A stretch of DNA of 64,000 nt, from positions 423,001 through 487,000 of the forward strand of contig NC_090148.1 in NCBI RefSeq assembly GCF_017916325.1, read 5' to 3'. Source of the stretch: Leishmania martiniquensis (taxonomy: Eukaryota > Euglenozoa > Kinetoplastea > Trypanosomatida > Trypanosomatidae). Within the stretch, counting starts at the first letter, position 1. Each line of letters opens with the position of its first letter. A program made the translations under genes and the position numbers. Positions 62,372-64,000 of this stretch are shown here, piece by piece. Below the pieces are notes generated by a model. The model had not been told where the DNA came from. It did no database searches and was given only the letters and a program-made list of their open reading frames with translations.

Positions 62372-62387
62372 TATATATATATATATA
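62372..62387. repeat. (TA)n microsatellite
   Basis: A perfect TA run in the gene-free right end; same kind as the tracts at 28045, 46462, 54004 and 61344. Confidence 0.8.
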
Positions 62388-64000
62388 CCGTCAGACAGCG
62401 TGATCAGTGGGATCAGCTTGCACGGAAGCAGAAGAAAAGAGAGAGAGGAATACATGGTGCTCGTGAGAGAGGTTGAGAGCAGAGCGGACTTGTTAGGTGG
62501 GCGGCACCGCTGCTGAATCTATTCCGTACCAACGGTAAAGTGAGGACTTCTTGTGACTGTTACGGGTGGTGGAAGCGGGAGAAGCATCTAACACACGGGG
62601 ACGAAGAGATCCGCTCTATGCGCGAAGAGAGGAGTGGGGGGTGGGGTGGGGTGCCTGATGAGCCTCCGCAATGGGTCGGGGCCGTTTCCACCTCCTCCCT
62701 GTCCGCAATCCGTTCATCCCTTTTCATCTCCACTGTTTCTTTTTTCTTTTCTCTTTTGAACCTGTGCAGACCCGTTCCCCCGCCTCCTCGTCAGCGTACC
62801 ACCACCGCTATTCGTTCGTCTTCGCTTCTTCGGTACTCTTCGTTCGCTCCATCGCACCATCGCCCTCCTCATCGCCGAGAAGGGCGAAAGAGGGAGCACG
62901 CGCTCCCCTTCGCGATGCGTCCAGCGTCTCGCCCCCACTTTGTGTGACGGGAGGGGGGTCCAGTAGCCCCACCCGCTCAGTGGGAAAGGCGAGCAGCCCC
63001 CTCCCCACACCCCCTCTCTCTGCCTCTCTCTAGCCCTGCCAACTGCCCCGAGTCATCCCTGGTAGCGGCACCGCGGCCGGCTACATGCGCCGGAGCGCCG
63101 TGCGGCAGTGCACCCGCTTGCGCCACCCACACGATGGGTACGGAGCCGGGCGTGGCACGGGCGTATGTGACCCGGCCCCGGCCGCCCACTGTGGTGCGGC
63201 GAGTCTGCGCCACTCGGATGGGGAGGAGGGGGGAGTGCGCGGCGTGGGTGCGTGGGCAGAGTACGAGACGGGGGCCGCGCTCTGCTGACGGAGTCGGCGC
63301 CTTGCTGTCGTGCCTGCACGCGCGATGGACCGGTGCCAGGGCGTGAGGGGGGGAGCTCGTAACGTACGGGAGCGAATAGGCACTTTTCCGTTCACCGCCG
63401 CACCCACCCCACGACGTGCGCGTCGACCGATAGACGCACGCACAGCCGCACAGCCCACCAACACCTGTCGCACCACGCCTGCGGCGTAGGAAAAAGTGTG
63501 TGTGTGTGGTCTGGGCACACGCCGCAGTATTCCTCCAGGGGCTGCGAGCCGCGGCATCCCATAATGTGTTGTGGAGACGCTCCACACCCGGGCCTGGATG
63601 CGGCACTCGGTGGCGCGCTTCGGGGTGCCGGCGGTGCAGTGCGCAGAGGAGCGCCCTGAGGCCGATTCGTGGGGATCTCATCGCGCCCCCGCGGCGTCCA
63701 GCACTCGTGCTCGTCGCACCTCTGCCTGCTCTGCGTGGAGGCGGTACACCACGCCAGCGGTGCCTCGCCATCTTCATCTTCCACTTCCGCCGACCCCAGT
63801 GAGCGGATGTGCGTGGCTGGCTTGCCCGCGTGTGCCGCGGCAGGTGGGATGCTGCGGTGCGCCTGTGGCAGCAAGGGCTCGCGCAGGGGTCGGGTCAGCC
63901 ATAGACGCCCGGGCGGGCGGTCGCGCATGCATTGCGAGGGAGCGGATGCGTACTCCGTGGACCTCGTCAGACAAGGTGCGCTTGGAGCCTTTAGCGATGC

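Larger units (their letters stand above)
59839..64000. other. Gene-free right end of the window
   Basis: Four kilobases without a supportable gene. Left part: GA-rich runs, oligo-T/A near 60380-60402, A-rich near 60676-60690, oligo-A near 60984-60991. Two TA tracts at 61344-61359 and 61369-61381 and one at 62372-62387. From about 63050 to 64000 the composition becomes mixed and GC-rich without the purine bias, and two overlapping minus-strand frames stay open, but they are Arg/His/Pro-rich and lack any conserved feature. The block may be a degenerate retroposon or the 3' UTR of the next gene to the right. Confidence 0.5.

Noticed and set aside
62977..63777. A 266-codon minus-strand open frame near the right edge
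   Set aside because: Arg/Pro/His-rich, no recognisable domain, no splice signal that selects it, and it is overlapped by another equally long frame.
1..64000. tRNA, rRNA or snoRNA genes and a strand-switch region
   Set aside because: No B-box-like and A-box-like pair in clover-leaf context was found by eye, and no gene of either strand reversal is present; a covariance search was not possible here.
1..64000. CRISPR arrays, phage or bacterial insertion sequences
   Set aside because: No regularly spaced repeats and no transposase or integrase motif; all recognisable genes are eukaryotic.

Overview
This window looks like nuclear DNA of a trypanosomatid, most likely the Leishmania group (Leishmania, Porcisia, Endotrypanum or close kin). 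The signs are long intron-less genes all on one strand, GC-rich coding sequence rich in Ala, Ser and Gln runs, long intergenic spacers packed with GT/CA, GA and TA microsatellites, and polypyrimidine-plus-AG trans-splice signals just before the start codons. All 15 genes I can support read on the minus strand, so the window is one slice of a polycistronic unit transcribed from right (64 kb) to left (1). No promoter, tRNA, rRNA, CRISPR array or bacterial-type element was seen. Starts are set at the first ATG behind a credible splice acceptor, or at the first ATG of the conserved frame.

In order of transcription: 59.8-64 kb has no supportable gene. Then come a 1486-residue low-complexity Gln/His/Pro-rich protein (55.4-59.8 kb), a WD40 protein (50.8-53.1), an NAPE-PLD-type metallo-beta-lactamase phospholipase D (49.0-50.2), a TM9/EMP70 nonaspanin (46.7-48.4), RNA polymerase III subunit RPC5 (43.6-45.7), an EDC4/Ge-1-like decapping scaffold (38.8-41.3), an adenylate kinase 7 homologue with epimerase-like, kinase and DPY-30 parts (33.7-37.2), and an FKBP15/WAFL-like WH1 + FKBP + coiled-coil protein (28.9-32.8).

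Further left are an unknown multi-span membrane protein (26.4-27.8), two tandem type I membrane proteins with C-type-lectin-like cysteine/tryptophan patterns (23.2-24.6 and 19.7-20.9), an LYR-motif protein (16.3-16.9), a large unknown protein (11.9-15.1), the GPN1 GTPase (9.2-10.2), a membrane-anchored EndoG-family nuclease with a large internal insertion (4.0-6.4), and a small single-span membrane protein (1.9-2.3).

The genes are not a functional operon. They mix RNA polymerase biogenesis (GPN1, RPC5), mRNA decay (EDC4-like), membrane traffic (TM9, FKBP15-like), flagellar nucleotide metabolism (AK7), mitochondria (LYR) and lipid signalling (NAPE-PLD), as is normal for a trypanosomatid unit. 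The most notable structures are a 298-bp near-identical direct repeat at 471-768 and 6838-7135, an AT-rich block around the TM9 gene, and, directly abutting it, a G/T-rich, A-poor, very GC-rich patch at about 48.6-49.03 kb that may be a sequence or assembly artefact.
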